Shown here piece after piece: positions 6,238-6,868 of a stretch of 6,868 nt of DNA (its first letter is position 1; each line of letters starts with the position of its first letter). The stretch comes from Methylomonas sp. (GTDB lineage Bacteria > Pseudomonadota > Gammaproteobacteria > Methylococcales > Methylomonadaceae): contig JAQTYP010000186.1 of assembly GCA_028688235.1 (NCBI GenBank), positions 1 through 6,868 of the forward strand, written 5' to 3'. Made by a program: the position numbers and the translations under genes. The notes under the pieces are model-generated. The model did not search any database. It was given only the letters and a program-made list of their open reading frames with translations, and was not told the DNA's origin.

Positions 6238-6850
6238 AACTGCTTCCGGCCAGGACCTTGTGTTCTATCACATAGGTGCCGAGTTCCGCGTTGGTCGGAA
6301 TGGGTACCGTGGCGTCGGCATTCCAGCCACCCGCCGTTCTTTGGTTGTTTTGCGGCGGCAATTCAGCCAATACCTTGCCGTCTTTCTTCAAGGTCCAACT
6401 TTCGGCAACCGGTGTGGAGCCCATGCTGGACGGCAACTGTACGGAATAGTCGGTAAACAGTTTTACCGATTCGCCGGGTCTGACCATTTTCGGCGTCGAT
6501 GTGCCCTTGTTGATCTTGATTTGGGTGGCATTCACCGACTTGGTCAAACCGTAAACTTGTTGATCCTCCTGGGCCGAGCGCACCTGCGAAGCCTGATATT
6601 GGGCGACTTTGACCGCTCCCCATCCCGTCACGGCGCCGACCGCTGCGCCGATCGCAGCGCCCTTGGCACATCCATTGGCGTTGCCGCCGGCAAGGAAGCC
6701 GGTCAAGCAACCCAATGCTGCTCCGCCAACCATGCCGGCACCGGCTCCCATCAATTGGTCGTTACCTTGTTGAGTGGCACAACCTCCGTTCAGCAATAGA
6801 GGCAAGGCCGTCAAAGCGACCAGAATTCTTGGATTAATGGCTTTCTGCAT
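6200..6850 (-). CDS. Glycine-zipper envelope protein, probable outer-membrane lipoprotein
   Basis: A 216-residue exported protein. The N-terminus has a short basic lead, a hydrophobic core (about 9-20) and Cys24 in LLLNGGC, which reads as a lipoprotein signal, although Asn at -3 is atypical of a lipobox. Residues 34-80 are a Gly/Ala-rich glycine zipper with repeated GxxxG spacing (GAGAGMVGGAALG, GAAIGAAVGAVTG), as in 17-kDa surface antigen and YMGG-type proteins that insert in or line the outer membrane. A short helix, Gln-rich near its end (82-100), leads to a C-terminal beta-rich domain (about 103-216) with alternating strands such as ESVKLFTDYSV and GTYVIEHKVL, possibly Ig-like. Start ATG 6850 has GGAG 7 bp upstream. 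It precedes the M48 protease gene on the same strand with overlap or a 4-bp gap, so the two are probably co-expressed. Exact function is unknown. Confidence 0.82.
   Translation of the reverse strand: MQKAINPRILVALTALPLLLNGGCATQQGNDQLMGAGAGMVGGAALGCLTGFLAGGNANGCAKGAAIGAAVGAVTGWGAVKVAQYQASQVRSAQEDQQVYGLTKSVNATQIKINKGTSTPKMVRPGESVKLFTDYSVQLPSSMGSTPVAESWTLKKDGKVLAELPPQNNQRTAGGWNADATVPIPTNAELGTYVIEHKVLAGSSYDTDESTFVVSR
6611..6751 (-). other. Glycine-zipper segment of the envelope protein
   Basis: Codons 34-80 encode two Gly/Ala-rich hydrophobic stretches with small residues every fourth position, separated by a polar link containing GGNANGCAKG. This pattern fits a helical hairpin packing tightly in or across a membrane. 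Two cysteines (48 and 61) flank the link and could form a disulfide in the periplasm. The membrane topology is inferred from composition only. Confidence 0.6.
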
Positions 6851-6857
6851 GGGATCA

Positions 6858-6861
6858 CTCC
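6858..6861 (-). promoter_or_regulatory. Ribosome binding site of the glycine-zipper gene
   Basis: GGAG lies 7 bp upstream of ATG 6850 on the minus strand, a standard spacing. Only 18 bp of upstream sequence are visible, so the promoter lies outside the window. Confidence 0.6.
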
Positions 6862-6868
6862 GTCATTG

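Overview
The window looks like a chromosomal piece of a gammaproteobacterium, most likely a methanotroph of the Methylomonas/Methylococcales type. This is inferred from a large secreted protein ending in a VPLPA-type PEP-CTERM sorting signal, from the style of the RibF and DUF1289 proteins, and from moderate-to-high GC. There are no tRNA or rRNA genes, no insertion sequences, no CRISPR arrays and no obvious prophage genes.

Layout. Positions 1-552 (+) hold the 3' end of a gene that starts outside the window; it encodes an alpha-helical, TPR-like C-terminus of the kind found on large AAA-ATPase/cyclase-type regulators. It converges on, and overlaps by 21 bp, a very long gene on the minus strand (3753-532). 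That gene encodes a ~1073-residue exported protein with a signal peptide, a ~430-residue N-terminal region I cannot assign, a repetitive beta-helix-like region of the T5SS/PEP-CTERM type, and a C-terminal VPLPA-type membrane anchor. The next 462 bp (3754-4215) carry no convincing gene. They hold the leader and probable promoter of the long gene, a perfect 14-bp palindrome, and an extended -10 element just before ribF.

On the plus strand, ribF (4216-5142, bifunctional riboflavin kinase/FAD synthetase) is followed after 8 bp by a small Cys-rich DUF1289 gene (5151-5360). This pair converges on a minus-strand pair that is read from the right edge. First comes a glycine-zipper envelope protein, probably a lipoprotein (6850-6200), then a periplasmic M48-family zinc metalloprotease (6237-5395). 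The two are so tightly packed that they overlap or nearly abut, so they are probably one transcript.

How the genes work together. Three products are predicted to work outside the cytoplasm: the VPLPA-CTERM protein at the cell surface, and the glycine-zipper protein and M48 protease in the envelope. RibF makes FMN and FAD in the cytoplasm. No exosortase, outer-membrane barrel or secretion gene lies in the window, so the processing machinery for the long protein must be encoded elsewhere. The most interesting parts are the unassigned N-terminal half of the VPLPA-CTERM protein and the protease/glycine-zipper pair. I did not find a clearly new multi-gene system.
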